A stretch of DNA of 64,000 nt from Streptomyces sp. cf386 (GTDB lineage Bacteria; Actinomycetota; Actinomycetes; Streptomycetales; Streptomycetaceae), in NCBI RefSeq assembly GCF_900103585.1, contig NZ_FNHV01000012.1:258594-322593 (forward strand). The letters run 5' to 3'. Below the pieces are notes generated by a model, which saw only the letters and a program-made list of their open reading frames with translations, searched no databases and was not told the origin of the DNA. The first letter of the stretch is position 1, and each line of letters starts with the position of its first letter. This document shows positions 52,839 through 62,277 of the stretch, piece by piece. The position numbers were made by a program, and so were the translations under genes.

Positions 52839-55022
52839 GTGACACCCCTGACCACCAGCACGTTCGACCTCCCCGACCGCCTCTCCGCCAAGGCCGACCC
52901 CACCCTGATCGCCGGCGACGAGCGGTACTTCGCGTCCCTCGCGGAGTGCCTGGAGCAGTCGATCGCCGAGGTGTCCGACCGACTCGACGCCGAGCGCAGG
53001 GCGCCCGGCGGTCTGGGCCGGGAGGCGATGGACCGGGACGCGGAGATCCACCGGCTGACCGCTCGCCTGCGCACCCTGCGCCGCTTCGGCCTGGACCTGT
53101 GCCTCGGGCACATGGTGAGCGCGGACGACTCCGAGCCCGTGTACATCGGACGGCTCGGCCTCACCGACAGCACGGGCCGTCGGCTGCTGGTCGACTGGCG
53201 CTCCCCCGCGGCCGAGCCGTTCTTCGGAGCCACCCACGCCAACCCGATGGGTCTGGCGAGCCGCCGCAGGTACCGCTGGACCGGCGGCCGGATCAGCGAC
53301 TACTGGGACGAGGTGTTCACCCCGGGCGGACTCGAACGGCACGCCGCACTCGACGACCAGTCCGCCTTCATCGCGAGCCTGGGCACCAACCGGTCGCCCC
53401 GGATGCGCGACGTGCTCGGCACCATCCAGGCCGACCAGGACGCCATCATCCGCGCGGGATCACGCGGCGCACTCGTCGTCGACGGCGGTCCGGGCACGGG
53501 GAAGACCGTCGTCGCCCTGCACCGCTCCGCCTACCTGCTCCACTCCGACCCCCGCCTCGGTCACCGTCGGGGCGGCGTCCTGTTCGTCGGTCCGCACCGG
53601 CCGTATCTGGCGTACGTCGCCGATGTCCTCCCCAGCCTCGGCGAGGAGGGCGTGCAGACCTGCATCCTGCGGGACCTCGTCGCCGAGGGGGCCTCGGCGG
53701 GGGTCGAGGCCGACCCGGAGGTGGCCCGGCTGAAGTCGTCGGCGGACCTGGTGAAGGCGATCGAGACGGCCGTCAGGTTCTACGAGGAGCCGCCCGCCAA
53801 GGGCATGACGGTCACCACCCACTGGTCCGACATCCGGCTGAGCGCCACCGACTGGGCCACGGCGTTCGAGGCGGCGGAACCCGGCACCCCGCACAACGAG
53901 GCGCGCGACCAGGTCTGGGAGGAACTGCTCACGATCCTGGTCGACAAGCACGACGACGAGGCCTCGGCCCAGGACGGCGAGGTCTCGGAGGAGCTGCTGC
54001 GCAGGTCGCTGGCGCAGAACCGGGAGCTGCGCACGGCCTTCAACCGTGCCTGGCCGCTGCTCGAAGCGACGGACCTGGTCGGCGACCTGTGGACGGTACC
54101 GGCGTACTTGCGGATGTGCGCGCCCTGGCTCGACCGCGACGAGGTGCACAGCCTCCAGCGCACGGACCCCCAGGCCTGGACGGTGTCCGACCTGCCGCTC
54201 CTGGACGCGGCACGGCAGCGTCTGGGCGACCCCGAGACGGCCCGGGAGAAGCGTCGGCACAAGGCCATCCTCGCCGCCCAGCGCGAGCGCATGACGCAGG
54301 TCGTCGACAACCTGATCGAGGCCGTGTCCACCTCCGGCGCCGACGGTGACGACGGCCTGGGCCTGGTGACGATGCTGCGCGGCCAGGACGCCCAGGTCAG
54401 CCTGGTCGACGAGGCCGAACTGTCCACCATCGACCCCGACCTGCTGGCCGGCCCGTTCGCGCACATCGTCGTGGACGAGGCCCAGGAACTCACCGACGCC
54501 GAGTGGCAGATGCTCCTGCTGCGCTGCCCGTCCCGGAGCTTCACCATCGTCGGAGACCGCGCCCAGGCCAGGCACGGCTTCACGGAGTCCTGGCAGGAGC
54601 GCCTCGAACGCATCGGCCTCGACCGGATCGACCTGGCATCCCTGAGCATCAACTACCGGACGCCGGAAGAGATCATGACGGAGGCCGAGCCGGTCATCCG
54701 CACGGCACTCCCGGACGCCAACGTGCCGACGTCCATCCGCAGCAGCGGCGTCCCGGTCACCCACGGACCGGTCTCCGACCTCGACTCGATCCTGACCGAC
54801 TGGCTCACCACCCACACCGAAGGCACCGCCTGCGTCATCGGCGCCCCCACACTCAGCCCGACGGACCGCGTCCAGTCACTGACGCCGGAGCTGTCGAAGG
54901 GATTGGAGTTCGACCTGGTGGTCCTGGTCGACCCGGAGAACTTCGGCGAGGGCATCGAGGGAGCGGTGGACCGCTATGTGGCGATGACGCGGGCGACACA
55001 GCAACTGGTCGTCCTCCGATAA
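52839..55022 (+). CDS. helR: HelR-type UvrD/HelD-like RNA polymerase-protecting protein
   Basis: 727 residues. UvrD/HelD-like: an N-terminal coiled-coil arm (about 25-85), helicase 1A with Walker A GGPGTGKTVVALHR, a large insertion, Walker B AHIVVDEAQELTDAEWQML, TIVGDRAQ, and 2A motifs NYRTPEEI and VAMTRATQQLVVL. Its layout matches HelD/HelR, which engages RNA polymerase; HelR evicts bound rifamycin and gives tolerance (reported by Surette and colleagues for S. venezuelae, from memory). It follows the Rgt-like gene under a shared RAE. Whether it carries the rifamycin-displacing loop needs structural comparison. It converges on the helicase gene downstream across a repeat. Confidence 0.88.
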   Translation: MTPLTTSTFDLPDRLSAKADPTLIAGDERYFASLAECLEQSIAEVSDRLDAERRAPGGLGREAMDRDAEIHRLTARLRTLRRFGLDLCLGHMVSADDSEPVYIGRLGLTDSTGRRLLVDWRSPAAEPFFGATHANPMGLASRRRYRWTGGRISDYWDEVFTPGGLERHAALDDQSAFIASLGTNRSPRMRDVLGTIQADQDAIIRAGSRGALVVDGGPGTGKTVVALHRSAYLLHSDPRLGHRRGGVLFVGPHRPYLAYVADVLPSLGEEGVQTCILRDLVAEGASAGVEADPEVARLKSSADLVKAIETAVRFYEEPPAKGMTVTTHWSDIRLSATDWATAFEAAEPGTPHNEARDQVWEELLTILVDKHDDEASAQDGEVSEELLRRSLAQNRELRTAFNRAWPLLEATDLVGDLWTVPAYLRMCAPWLDRDEVHSLQRTDPQAWTVSDLPLLDAARQRLGDPETAREKRRHKAILAAQRERMTQVVDNLIEAVSTSGADGDDGLGLVTMLRGQDAQVSLVDEAELSTIDPDLLAGPFAHIVVDEAQELTDAEWQMLLLRCPSRSFTIVGDRAQARHGFTESWQERLERIGLDRIDLASLSINYRTPEEIMTEAEPVIRTALPDANVPTSIRSSGVPVTHGPVSDLDSILTDWLTTHTEGTACVIGAPTLSPTDRVQSLTPELSKGLEFDLVVLVDPENFGEGIEGAVDRYVAMTRATQQLVVLR

Positions 55023-55033
55023 CTGCACGCCCC

Positions 55034-55088
55034 AGGGGCGCGGGGCTGCATCGATATGCGGCTCCGCCGCGCGGGCGCGACCAGCCAC
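55034..55088. repeat. Dispersed Streptomyces intergenic repeat, variant copy C
   Basis: Begins AGGGGCGCGGGG and ends GCGCGACCAGCCAC like copies A and B, but with an inserted segment containing a small hairpin (CGGC-tcc-GCCG). It fills the gap between two convergent genes (helR and the Ski2-like helicase). Confidence 0.75.
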
Positions 55089-55114
55089 AACGTACCCGCG
55101 CCCGCCCGACAACC

Positions 55115-57922
55115 TCACCCCACCGACGAGTAGGCGACAACCCCCCGCAGCAACCCGTCAACGGCCTTCCGCGCATTCTTCGCCACAGTCGACCCCTCCA
55201 CAGGAGAAGCCGCCGAAATCTGCCCGAGCACATCGATCACCTGCTTGCACCACCGCACAAAGTCCCCGGCCGGCATCTCCGCCTCCCGAAGCACCTCATC
55301 CAGCCCGGAGCCACTCGCCCACATATACGCGGCCCACGCGAAGCCGAGGTCGGGCTCACGCTGCCCCACCCCCTCGCTCTGGGTGATGCGGAAATCCTCC
55401 TCAAGGGCATCCAGCCGCCCCCAGATCCGCACCATCTCACCGAGCGCGGCCTTGGCCTTGCCGGACGGCAGCTTCGGCGCCATCGCATCGTCCCCGACCC
55501 GCGCCTCGTACACCAACGCCGAGACACACGCGGCCAGTTCAGCCGGCCCGAGCCCCTCCCACACCCGCTCGCGCAGGCACTCGCTGGCCAGCAGGTCGAG
55601 TTCGCCGTAGAGCCGAGCGAGCCGCTTGCCGTGCTCGGTGACCTCGTCGCCGCGCAGATAGTCCAGCTCGGTCAGCAGCGCGACGATCCGGTCGAACGTA
55701 CGGGCGATCGTGTTCGTGCGGCCCTCGATACGGCGCTCCAGCTGCGAGGTGTCCCGCAGCAGCCGGTGGTAGCGCTCGGCCCACCGGGCGTGGTCCTCGC
55801 GGTCGCTGCAGCCATGGCAGGGGTGCGCGCGAAGCGCACTGCGCAGCCGGTCGATCTCCCGGTCGTCCGCCGCCTGGGAGCGCCGCTTGCGGTGCCGCTC
55901 CGGCGCGATGTGCCCGGCCTTGGTGCGCAGCGCGGAGGCGAGGTCCCGACGGGACTGCGGGGAGCGCGGGTTGAAGGACTTCGGGATCCGCATCCGCTCC
56001 AACGCCTCGACGGGCACCGGGAAGTCCATGGACGCCAGCCGCTTGACCTGCCGCTCGGCGGTCAGAACGAGCGGGCGCGGGCCGTCGTGATGCTCGAACC
56101 CACGATGCCCGTTCGACCGCCCGGCGGGCAGGCCGGGATCCAGCACCAGCGCGAGACCGGCGTACTTGCCCGTCGGCACATGGATGACGTCGCCCGGCTT
56201 GAGCTTCTCCAGCGCGACCGCGGCCTCCGCGCGCCGCTCCACGGCCCCCTGCCGGGCCAACTCGTTCTCGCGGTCCTTGAGTTCGCGGCGCAGTCGCGCG
56301 TACTCCTCGAAGTCCCCGAGGTGGCAGGTCATGGACTCCTTGTAGCCTTCGAGCCCTTCCTCGTTGCGCTGCACCTGCCGCGAGATCCCGACGACCGACT
56401 TGTCGGCCTGGAACTGCGCGAAGGACGTCTCCAGCAGCTCGCGCGAGCGGTGCCGGCCGAACTGCTCGACGAGGTTGACCGCCATGTTGTACGACGGCTT
56501 GAAACTGGAGCGCAGCGGATACGTACGCGTGCCGGCGAGCCCCGCGAGGTGCTCCGGGCTGATCCCGCGCTGCCACAGCACCACGGCATGACCCTCGACG
56601 TCGATGCCACGCCGTCCCGCACGCCCCGTCAACTGGGTGTACTCGCCGGGGGTGATGTCGGCATGCTGCTCGCCGTTCCACTTGACGAGCTTCTCCAACA
56701 CCACCGAGCGTGCGGGCATGTTGATGCCCAGCGCAAGCGTCTCCGTGGCGAACACGGCCTTCACCAGGCCGCGGACGAACAGCTCCTCGACGACCTCCTT
56801 GAAGGTCGGCAGCATGCCCGCGTGGTGAGCGGCTATGCCGCGCTCCAGGCCCTCCAGCCACTCGTAGTAGCCGAGGACATGGAGGTCCTCGGTCGGGATG
56901 GAGGCGGTGCGCTCCTCGACGAGGGAACGGACCTTTTCCCGCGCCTCCTCGTCGTTCAGCCGCAGTCCCGCGTGCAGGCACTGCTGTACGGCGGCCTCGC
57001 AGGCGGCGCGGCTGAAGATGAAGGTGATGGCGGGCAGCAGCCCTTCGGCGTCGAGCCGTTCGATGACCTCGGGACGCCCCGGCGTCCACACCCTGGACCG
57101 CTGTCTGCGCTCGCGCTCCCGGTCGGCCTCGCGCATGGCGCGGCCCCGTCGGCGGTCCTGGTACGAGGGCCGGGTCGCCTCCATGCGGGCCAGCCGCGTG
57201 AGGTCGGGGTTGACGGCCTTCTTGTGGCCCTCTCCCTCCTCGAACAGGTCGTACATCCTGCGTCCGGCGAGCACGTGCTGGAACAGCGGCACGGGCCGGT
57301 GCTCGGAGACGATCACCTCGGTGTCGCCGCGGACGGTGTCGAGCCAGTCGCCGAACTCCTCGGCGTTGGACACGGTCGCCGACAGGGAGACGAGGGTGAC
57401 CGACTCGGGAAGGTGAATGATCACTTCTTCCCATACGGCGCCCCGGAAGCGGTCGGAGAGGTAGTGCACCTCGTCCATGACCACGTAGCCGAGGCCGAGG
57501 AGGGTCTGCGACCCCGCGTACAGCATGTTCCGCAGCACCTCGGTGGTCATCACGACCACGGCGGCGTCGGGGTTGACGCTGTTGTCACCGGTGAGCAGAC
57601 CGACCATGCCGTTGCCGTAACGGCGGCAGAGGTCGGCGTACTTCTGGTTCGACAGCGCCTTGATGGGTGTCGTGTAGAAGCACTTCTTGCCCTGCATCAG
57701 GGCGAGGTGGACGGCGAACTCGCCCACGATCGTCTTGCCGGAGCCGGTGGGCGCGGCCACCAGCACGCCCTTGCCCCCTTCGAGAGCCTGGCAGGCCTCG
57801 ATCTGGAAGGGGTCGAGGCCGAAGTCGTACATCTCGCGGAAGGAGGCGAGCGCGGTGGCCTGCTCGACAGCACGCCTGCGCGCTGCCGCGTACCGCTCGG
57901 CCGGAGAGAGGTCCTCTGTCAT
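55115..57922 (-). CDS. Ski2/Mtr4-like DEAD/DEAH-box RNA helicase
   Basis: 935 residues. RecA1: AAPTGSGKTIVGEFAVHLAL (motif I), TTPIKALSNQKY (Ia), VVMDEVHYLSDRFRG (II, DEVH), LSATVSN (III). RecA2: ATETLALGINMPARSVV (V) and QLTGRAGRRGIDVEG (VI). A long C-terminal region (about 590-935) contains the DSHCT domain typical of Ski2/DOB1/Mtr4 helicases (HelY in mycobacteria), used in RNA turnover. ATG 57922 begins MTEDLSPAERYAAARRR. It lies in the conserved order pafA-pafB-pafC-tatA-tatC-helicase. Confidence 0.93.
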   Translation of the reverse strand: MTEDLSPAERYAAARRRAVEQATALASFREMYDFGLDPFQIEACQALEGGKGVLVAAPTGSGKTIVGEFAVHLALMQGKKCFYTTPIKALSNQKYADLCRRYGNGMVGLLTGDNSVNPDAAVVVMTTEVLRNMLYAGSQTLLGLGYVVMDEVHYLSDRFRGAVWEEVIIHLPESVTLVSLSATVSNAEEFGDWLDTVRGDTEVIVSEHRPVPLFQHVLAGRRMYDLFEEGEGHKKAVNPDLTRLARMEATRPSYQDRRRGRAMREADRERERRQRSRVWTPGRPEVIERLDAEGLLPAITFIFSRAACEAAVQQCLHAGLRLNDEEAREKVRSLVEERTASIPTEDLHVLGYYEWLEGLERGIAAHHAGMLPTFKEVVEELFVRGLVKAVFATETLALGINMPARSVVLEKLVKWNGEQHADITPGEYTQLTGRAGRRGIDVEGHAVVLWQRGISPEHLAGLAGTRTYPLRSSFKPSYNMAVNLVEQFGRHRSRELLETSFAQFQADKSVVGISRQVQRNEEGLEGYKESMTCHLGDFEEYARLRRELKDRENELARQGAVERRAEAAVALEKLKPGDVIHVPTGKYAGLALVLDPGLPAGRSNGHRGFEHHDGPRPLVLTAERQVKRLASMDFPVPVEALERMRIPKSFNPRSPQSRRDLASALRTKAGHIAPERHRKRRSQAADDREIDRLRSALRAHPCHGCSDREDHARWAERYHRLLRDTSQLERRIEGRTNTIARTFDRIVALLTELDYLRGDEVTEHGKRLARLYGELDLLASECLRERVWEGLGPAELAACVSALVYEARVGDDAMAPKLPSGKAKAALGEMVRIWGRLDALEEDFRITQSEGVGQREPDLGFAWAAYMWASGSGLDEVLREAEMPAGDFVRWCKQVIDVLGQISAASPVEGSTVAKNARKAVDGLLRGVVAYSSVG

Positions 57923-58026
57923 CGTGCTTTCGAGCGTACCGGGCCCCACTGACAACAGGACGATCATTATCCGGATCCGCGCTCGGCAAACCCGGGATCT
58001 CCGCAGCTCACGGCCGCGAGACGGAA

Positions 58027-58060
58027 GCGGCCGGGCACGCCCCGTAGGCGCCCCGGCCGC
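58027..58060. terminator. Hairpin after tatC
   Basis: Perfect 9-base arms GCGGCCGGG and CCCGGCCGC with a 16-base loop, 23 bases past the tatC stop on the minus strand. Confidence 0.75.
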
Positions 58061-58082
58061 AACTCTTCGGCAACCGCCGCGA

Positions 58083-59033
58083 TCAGGTCACGTCGTCGTA
58101 TCCGTTGACCCGATCGCCGCTCGCCTGCTCGGGCAGCGCCCGGGCCGCGGGGACCGACTCGATCTCGCCGATGTCGTCGGGGGTCAGGTCCAGGTCGGAG
58201 GCCTCGTCGTCGGCGGGGCCCATGGCCTCACGGCGGCTCCTGCGCCGGTCGTTGGCCAGGGAGACGACGACCGCGCCGAAGTACAGGACCCAGATCGGAC
58301 CGGCGAGGGCCATCATCGTCAGCGGGTCGGTGCTCGGCGTCGCGATCGCCGCGAACACCGTGATTCCCATGATCATGCCGCGCCACCAGCCGAGCATGCG
58401 CTTGCCGGTGATGGCACCCGTGAAGTTGAGCATCACCAGCAGCAGGGGCAGCTCGAAGGAGAGGCCGAAGACGATCACCATGCGCGTGACGAGATCGAGC
58501 AGATCGTCGAGCGGCAGGAGGTTGTCGACACCGAACGGGGTGAACTCGATCAGGACGTCGGCGGTCTTGGGCAGCACCCTGTAGGCGAAGTAGGCGCCGG
58601 CGAGGAAGAGCGGGAAGCCCGTGGCGACGAACGCGTAGGCGTACTTCCGCTCGTGCTTGTGCAGGCCGGGGGCGACGAAGGCCCACAGCTGGTACAACCA
58701 GACCGGTGCGGCCAGAACGACACCGGCCATCAGGGACACCTTCAGGGCCAGCGTGAACGGCGCGAGCAGACCATTGATCGTGATCTGCGCACACGGGTTC
58801 TCGTCGCGCGCCGTCTTGGCCAGTTCCTCGAACGACTTCGGGCAGCCGACCGATTCGAGGACCGGCTTGGTGAAGAAGTTGATGATGTCCTGATAGAAGA
58901 AGGCGGCGACGACCGTGATGACGACGATCGCGAGCAGCGCTTTCGCAAGCCGGTTGCGGAGCTCACGAAGGTGCTCCGCGAGGGGCATCCGCCCCTCGGG
59001 ATCCTTCTCCTCTTTGCGGGCAGACTTCAGCAA
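58083..59033 (-). CDS. tatC: Sec-independent protein translocase TatC
   Basis: 316 residues with six transmembrane helices. TatC hallmarks: MPLAEHLRELRNRLAKALLA at the N-terminus (twin-arginine recognition), ENPCAQITINGLLAPFTLALKVS and TPSTDPLTMMALAGPIWVLYF. A C-terminal acidic tail of about 50 residues is common in actinobacteria. TatC is the receptor of the Tat pathway, which exports folded proteins. TTG 59033 is the start (LKSARKEEKDPEG); tatA lies 47 bases upstream on the same strand. Confidence 0.97.
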   Translation of the reverse strand: MLKSARKEEKDPEGRMPLAEHLRELRNRLAKALLAIVVITVVAAFFYQDIINFFTKPVLESVGCPKSFEELAKTARDENPCAQITINGLLAPFTLALKVSLMAGVVLAAPVWLYQLWAFVAPGLHKHERKYAYAFVATGFPLFLAGAYFAYRVLPKTADVLIEFTPFGVDNLLPLDDLLDLVTRMVIVFGLSFELPLLLVMLNFTGAITGKRMLGWWRGMIMGITVFAAIATPSTDPLTMMALAGPIWVLYFGAVVVSLANDRRRSRREAMGPADDEASDLDLTPDDIGEIESVPAARALPEQASGDRVNGYDDVT

Positions 59034-59080
59034 CCCACGTTCCCATCTCGTGCGGCGGACCGGCGGTCACCGGCCCTGCG

Positions 59081-59377
59081 TCAGCGCTTGGTGGTGTCCG
59101 TCGGCTCGTTGACCGGGCGCGAGCTGGTCACGTCGCCGGGAGCGGACTGGATGATGCGCTGAGCCGGGGGCTGCTGGTCGTCGCCGGTGTTGTTGTTCGG
59201 CGGGTCGGCCGGGGCGGCGGACTTGCCGTCGTCCTTCATGGCCTTCGCCTCGCTCTTCAGGATGCGCGCGGACTTGCCCAGCGAGCGCGCCATGTCCGGA
59301 AGCTTCTTCGCGCCGAACAGCAGGATGATGACGACGAGGATGAGAATGATCTCGGGGGCTCCGAGCCTTCCGAACAT
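59081..59377 (-). CDS. tatA: Sec-independent protein translocase TatA
   Basis: 98 residues: one N-terminal transmembrane helix (MFGRLGAPEIILILVVIILL), the hinge FGAKKLPDMARSLGKSARI with its amphipathic helix, and a disordered C-terminus. It forms the pore ring of the Tat translocon with TatC. No tatB is present here; Streptomyces encodes it elsewhere. First gene of tatA-tatC. The 259-base gap upstream holds nothing I recognise. Confidence 0.97.
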   Translation of the reverse strand: MFGRLGAPEIILILVVIILLFGAKKLPDMARSLGKSARILKSEAKAMKDDGKSAAPADPPNNNTGDDQQPPAQRIIQSAPGDVTSSRPVNEPTDTTKR

Positions 59378-59636
59378 AAGTCTTTACCTTCTCACCGAGG
59401 CGGCTGGGGTGGGTGCTGTCCGACCGGTCGGACATGTGTCCGAACAGTCGTGATGCCAGCGATCGTAACGCTCGGGGGTGAACGTGAGGCAATCCCCGTG
59501 CGTACTCCCTGTCTGCGGACCGGGCCTCGTTCTCCGGGCCGCGACCTGCAGCGTACCCGCCCGGACCGCCGAGGTGACAGGGCGAAGTGGCCCAAAACGC
59601 ATGCGGCGCAGGACTCACACCCAATACTTGAGGGAC

Positions 59637-59831
59637 CTACAGCGAGTCCACAGCCCTGGCCGCGCTCACCGTCGCCCGCTCCAGATCCTCGGCCGCCCTG
59701 CTGATGCGCCCCGCCGACTCCGTGACCTGCCTGCCGAGGCGCTGCGCCTCCAGAAAGACCCGCACGGCGAGCACACCGAGCACCACGAGACCCAGAAAAC
59801 CCACAGCTACCGCGAACATCGGCCAGAACAT
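59637..59831 (-). CDS. Small single-pass membrane protein, hypothetical
   Basis: 64 residues. A transmembrane helix near the N-terminus (MFWPMFAVAVGFLGLVVLGVL) precedes an amphipathic helical segment (AQRLGRQVTESAGRISRAAEDLERATVSAA). The frame continues further upstream but ATG 59831 fits the coding signal and the family size. Its position between tatA and the zinc-ribbon gene is conserved in Streptomyces as I recall. Not recognised functionally. Confidence 0.75.
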   Translation of the reverse strand: MFWPMFAVAVGFLGLVVLGVLAVRVFLEAQRLGRQVTESAGRISRAAEDLERATVSAARAVDSL

Positions 59832-59851
59832 GACGCCGAGCCTAGACCGTC

Positions 59852-60145
59852 CTACAGCGCGGAGTGCAGCCGCAGGGTGCTGACCCCGCCGCCGGTGAGC
59901 AGCTCGATGATCCGCTCGCCGGCCGGCTTGCGGACGGAGATTCCGCACCCGGGGCAGGTGAAGGAGTAGAAGGTCGTACGACTGGTCGCGCCGATGGCGA
60001 GGCGCAGCGCGCTAGCGGCGAGTTCGAAGCTGCCCCGGCAGTCCGGGCAGCCCGCCCGGAACACCACCGGGGTCACGCTTCTCATCCCGGCGAAAGCGGA
60101 CGCCACCGTCATCCCCGGCACTGCAGACGTCGCCGACTCACTCAA
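59852..60145 (-). CDS. Small zinc-ribbon-like hypothetical protein
   Basis: 97 residues. Two CxxC pairs (CPDCRG near 33-36 and CPGCG near 64-67) form a likely zinc ribbon, with SFTCPGCGISVRKPAGERI as the best-conserved segment. No other domain is visible. It lies 20 bases before the small membrane protein gene and 32 bases after pafC, probably in the same transcript. Function unknown. Confidence 0.78.
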   Translation of the reverse strand: MSESATSAVPGMTVASAFAGMRSVTPVVFRAGCPDCRGSFELAASALRLAIGATSRTTFYSFTCPGCGISVRKPAGERIIELLTGGGVSTLRLHSAL

Positions 60146-60177
60146 AGCCCTTGCTCCTGCCTGTCGAACTGCCTGTC

Positions 60178-61206
60178 CTACTGTCCGTCGCGAACCGGCT
60201 GCGCCTCGTGAGCGCCCTGCGCCTCGACCCCGTCGTAGGCCGCCAGCGCCTCACGGGCCGCCTGCCGGGCGCTGTCCGCCAGTTCGGGCGGCGACACGAT
60301 GTGGCCGTCGCGGCCGAGCCGAAGCGCCAGGCGTCGCAGCGACGCCGGGTCGGGGGTGCGCAGAGTGATACGCAACCCGCCGTCCGCCAGCTCATCCGCG
60401 CTGTCGTGCGGGTAGTACTCGGCGACCCAGCGCCCGCCCGGCCCGACCTCGACGACGACCTCCGGGTCCTCCGCGGCGGGCTGCACGAGCCCCTCCGACA
60501 GGTCCCGCGGCTCGATCTCGGGCGGCGCCGACGGCTCGTCCAGGATCTTGATCTCGGCGACCCGGTCCAGCCGGAAGGTACGGCGCGCCTCGGAGCGCCG
60601 GCACCAGGCCTCGACATAGGTGTGGCCCACGCTGACCAGACGGATCGGGTCGATCTCGCGCTCGGTCAGCTCGTCGCGGGCCGGCGAGTAGTAGCGGATC
60701 CACAGCCGGCGCCGTTCGGAGATCGCGCGGTCGACGTCGGCGAAGACCCCGCCCTCCGACTCGAACGTCACCGACAGCCGGGAACTGGCCCCGGCCGCCT
60801 CCCCGGCCGCCGTCTCCACCTTGGCCGTCGCCCGCAGCAGCGCCTGCCGGTCGCCCTCGCGCAGCCCCGGCAGCGTGGCCACGGCACGGGCGGCCACCAG
60901 CAGCGCGGTCGCCTCGTCGGCGGCGAGCCGCAGCGGTTCGGCCGCGTCCGCCCCGAGCGCGGCGGGGTTGTGCCACCAGATGCGCTCGCCGTCGGTGTCG
61001 ATGTCGAGCAGATCGCCACCGCGGAAGCTGGTGCCGCACATGGGCAGCACATCGAGGTCGGAGACCAGCTCGTCCTCGGAGATGCCGAAGGCGCGCGCGA
61101 CATCCTCCAGGCGCGCGCCGGGCCGCTCCCTCAGATACGTCACCAGGGAGAGCATCCGCCGGGTCTGGTCGATGGCGCTCGCGGGCCTGACCGGTTTGCC
61201 TGCCAC
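60178..61206 (-). CDS. pafC: WYL-domain transcriptional regulator PafC
   Basis: 342 residues. An N-terminal winged helix (MLSLVTYLRERPGARLEDVARAFG) is followed by a WYL domain (about 145-225: RRRLWIRYYSPARDE) and a C-terminal WCX segment. With PafB it forms the activator of the LexA-independent mycobacterial DNA-damage response and lies downstream of the proteasome accessory factor genes. GTG 61206 has GGAGCG about seven bases upstream. It begins 19 bases after the pafB stop. Confidence 0.93.
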   Translation of the reverse strand: MAGKPVRPASAIDQTRRMLSLVTYLRERPGARLEDVARAFGISEDELVSDLDVLPMCGTSFRGGDLLDIDTDGERIWWHNPAALGADAAEPLRLAADEATALLVAARAVATLPGLREGDRQALLRATAKVETAAGEAAGASSRLSVTFESEGGVFADVDRAISERRRLWIRYYSPARDELTEREIDPIRLVSVGHTYVEAWCRRSEARRTFRLDRVAEIKILDEPSAPPEIEPRDLSEGLVQPAAEDPEVVVEVGPGGRWVAEYYPHDSADELADGGLRITLRTPDPASLRRLALRLGRDGHIVSPPELADSARQAAREALAAYDGVEAQGAHEAQPVRDGQ

Positions 61207-61225
61207 TGTCTCGCTCCGCTCCCCC

Positions 61226-62203
61226 TCAGCCCTTGGCCACGGCACGCAGCCGGTCCACCACATCGGCCCGCAGCTCCGCCGGCTCCAGGACCACCACATC
61301 CGGCCCGAACTCCACCAGCCAGGCATCCAGCCCGTGCCCGTACGGAATCTCCAACTCGTCCCAGCCGTCCCCAAGTTCCCTGACCGAGGTGGCCTTCGCC
61401 CGAAGGGGGTATCCCGCGTCCGTGCGCAGCCGGATCAGCGCGGAGCGGTCGGCGGTCTCCCCCGCCCAGCTCGCGACCGTCTCCCGCACGGTGACGACAT
61501 CGGGGACCTCGGCGGTGAAACGACCGCTGCGGCTGCGCACCTTGCCGGTGATCCGGGACAGTCGGAACACCCGCTCGGCACCCCGGTCCCGGTCCCAGCC
61601 GGCCAGATACCAGTGGCCGCGCCAGCACTCCAGCGCCCACGGCTCCACATGCCGCGGTCCCGGGCGGGCGGCGGTGGCCTTGCGGTAGTCGAAGACGACC
61701 GGACGACGGTCCCGGCAGGCCAGCATCAGCGGCTCGAAGGCGGCCTCGTGCACCGGGATACGGGGCTCCAGGGCGCCGTGCGCCTCGTACGGGTCTACGT
61801 CCTCGGGCAGCCCGGCCGCGCGCAGCTTCTGCAGAGCGCCGCTGGCCGCACCCGCGAGCCGGGCCTGCTGCCACACCTTGGCGGCGAGACCCAGGGCGGC
61901 CGCCTCCTCGGCGTCGAGGGTGATCGGCGGCAGCCGGTTGCTGTCACGGCGGGCGAGATAGCCGACCTCGCCGTCGAGGTTCTCCACCGTCTCGATGACG
62001 AGGCCTAGCTCGCGCAGATCGTCCTTGTCGCGCTCGAACATCCGGTTGAAGGAGTCGTCGGAGCCGGTCGCACCCATGTCCGGCCCAAAGGCCTCGACGT
62101 ACGCCTCGATGGACTCACGCAGCTCGCGCTTGCTCAGCGGTCGCCGCGTCCCGAGCAGACACAGCGCCAGGTTCATGAGCCGCTCGGCCTTGGCAATGGC
62201 CAT
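61226..62203 (-). CDS. pafB: WYL-domain transcriptional regulator PafB
   Basis: 325 residues. Starts MAIAKAERLMNLALCLLGTRRPLSKRELR (winged HTH), with WYL residues in DYRKATAARPGPRHVEPWALECWRGHWYLAGWD. It is the PafC paralogue; the two act as a heterodimer that senses DNA damage (in mycobacteria through ssDNA binding to the WYL domains). First gene of a pafB-pafC pair, with a terminator hairpin ahead of it, which indicates its own promoter in the 169-base gap. Confidence 0.94.
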   Translation of the reverse strand: MAIAKAERLMNLALCLLGTRRPLSKRELRESIEAYVEAFGPDMGATGSDDSFNRMFERDKDDLRELGLVIETVENLDGEVGYLARRDSNRLPPITLDAEEAAALGLAAKVWQQARLAGAASGALQKLRAAGLPEDVDPYEAHGALEPRIPVHEAAFEPLMLACRDRRPVVFDYRKATAARPGPRHVEPWALECWRGHWYLAGWDRDRGAERVFRLSRITGKVRSRSGRFTAEVPDVVTVRETVASWAGETADRSALIRLRTDAGYPLRAKATSVRELGDGWDELEIPYGHGLDAWLVEFGPDVVVLEPAELRADVVDRLRAVAKG

Positions 62204-62277
62204 CGACGCCCTTCGCCTTCCCTATGGTGCTTACGAGCGATGACCGTACCGCCCCGAAGTGGCGTGGCAAAAGCCGA

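Noticed and set aside
55034..55088. Considered as a dedicated terminator
   Set aside because: The outer ends match the dispersed repeat copies A and B rather than forming a simple hairpin; kept as a repeat.
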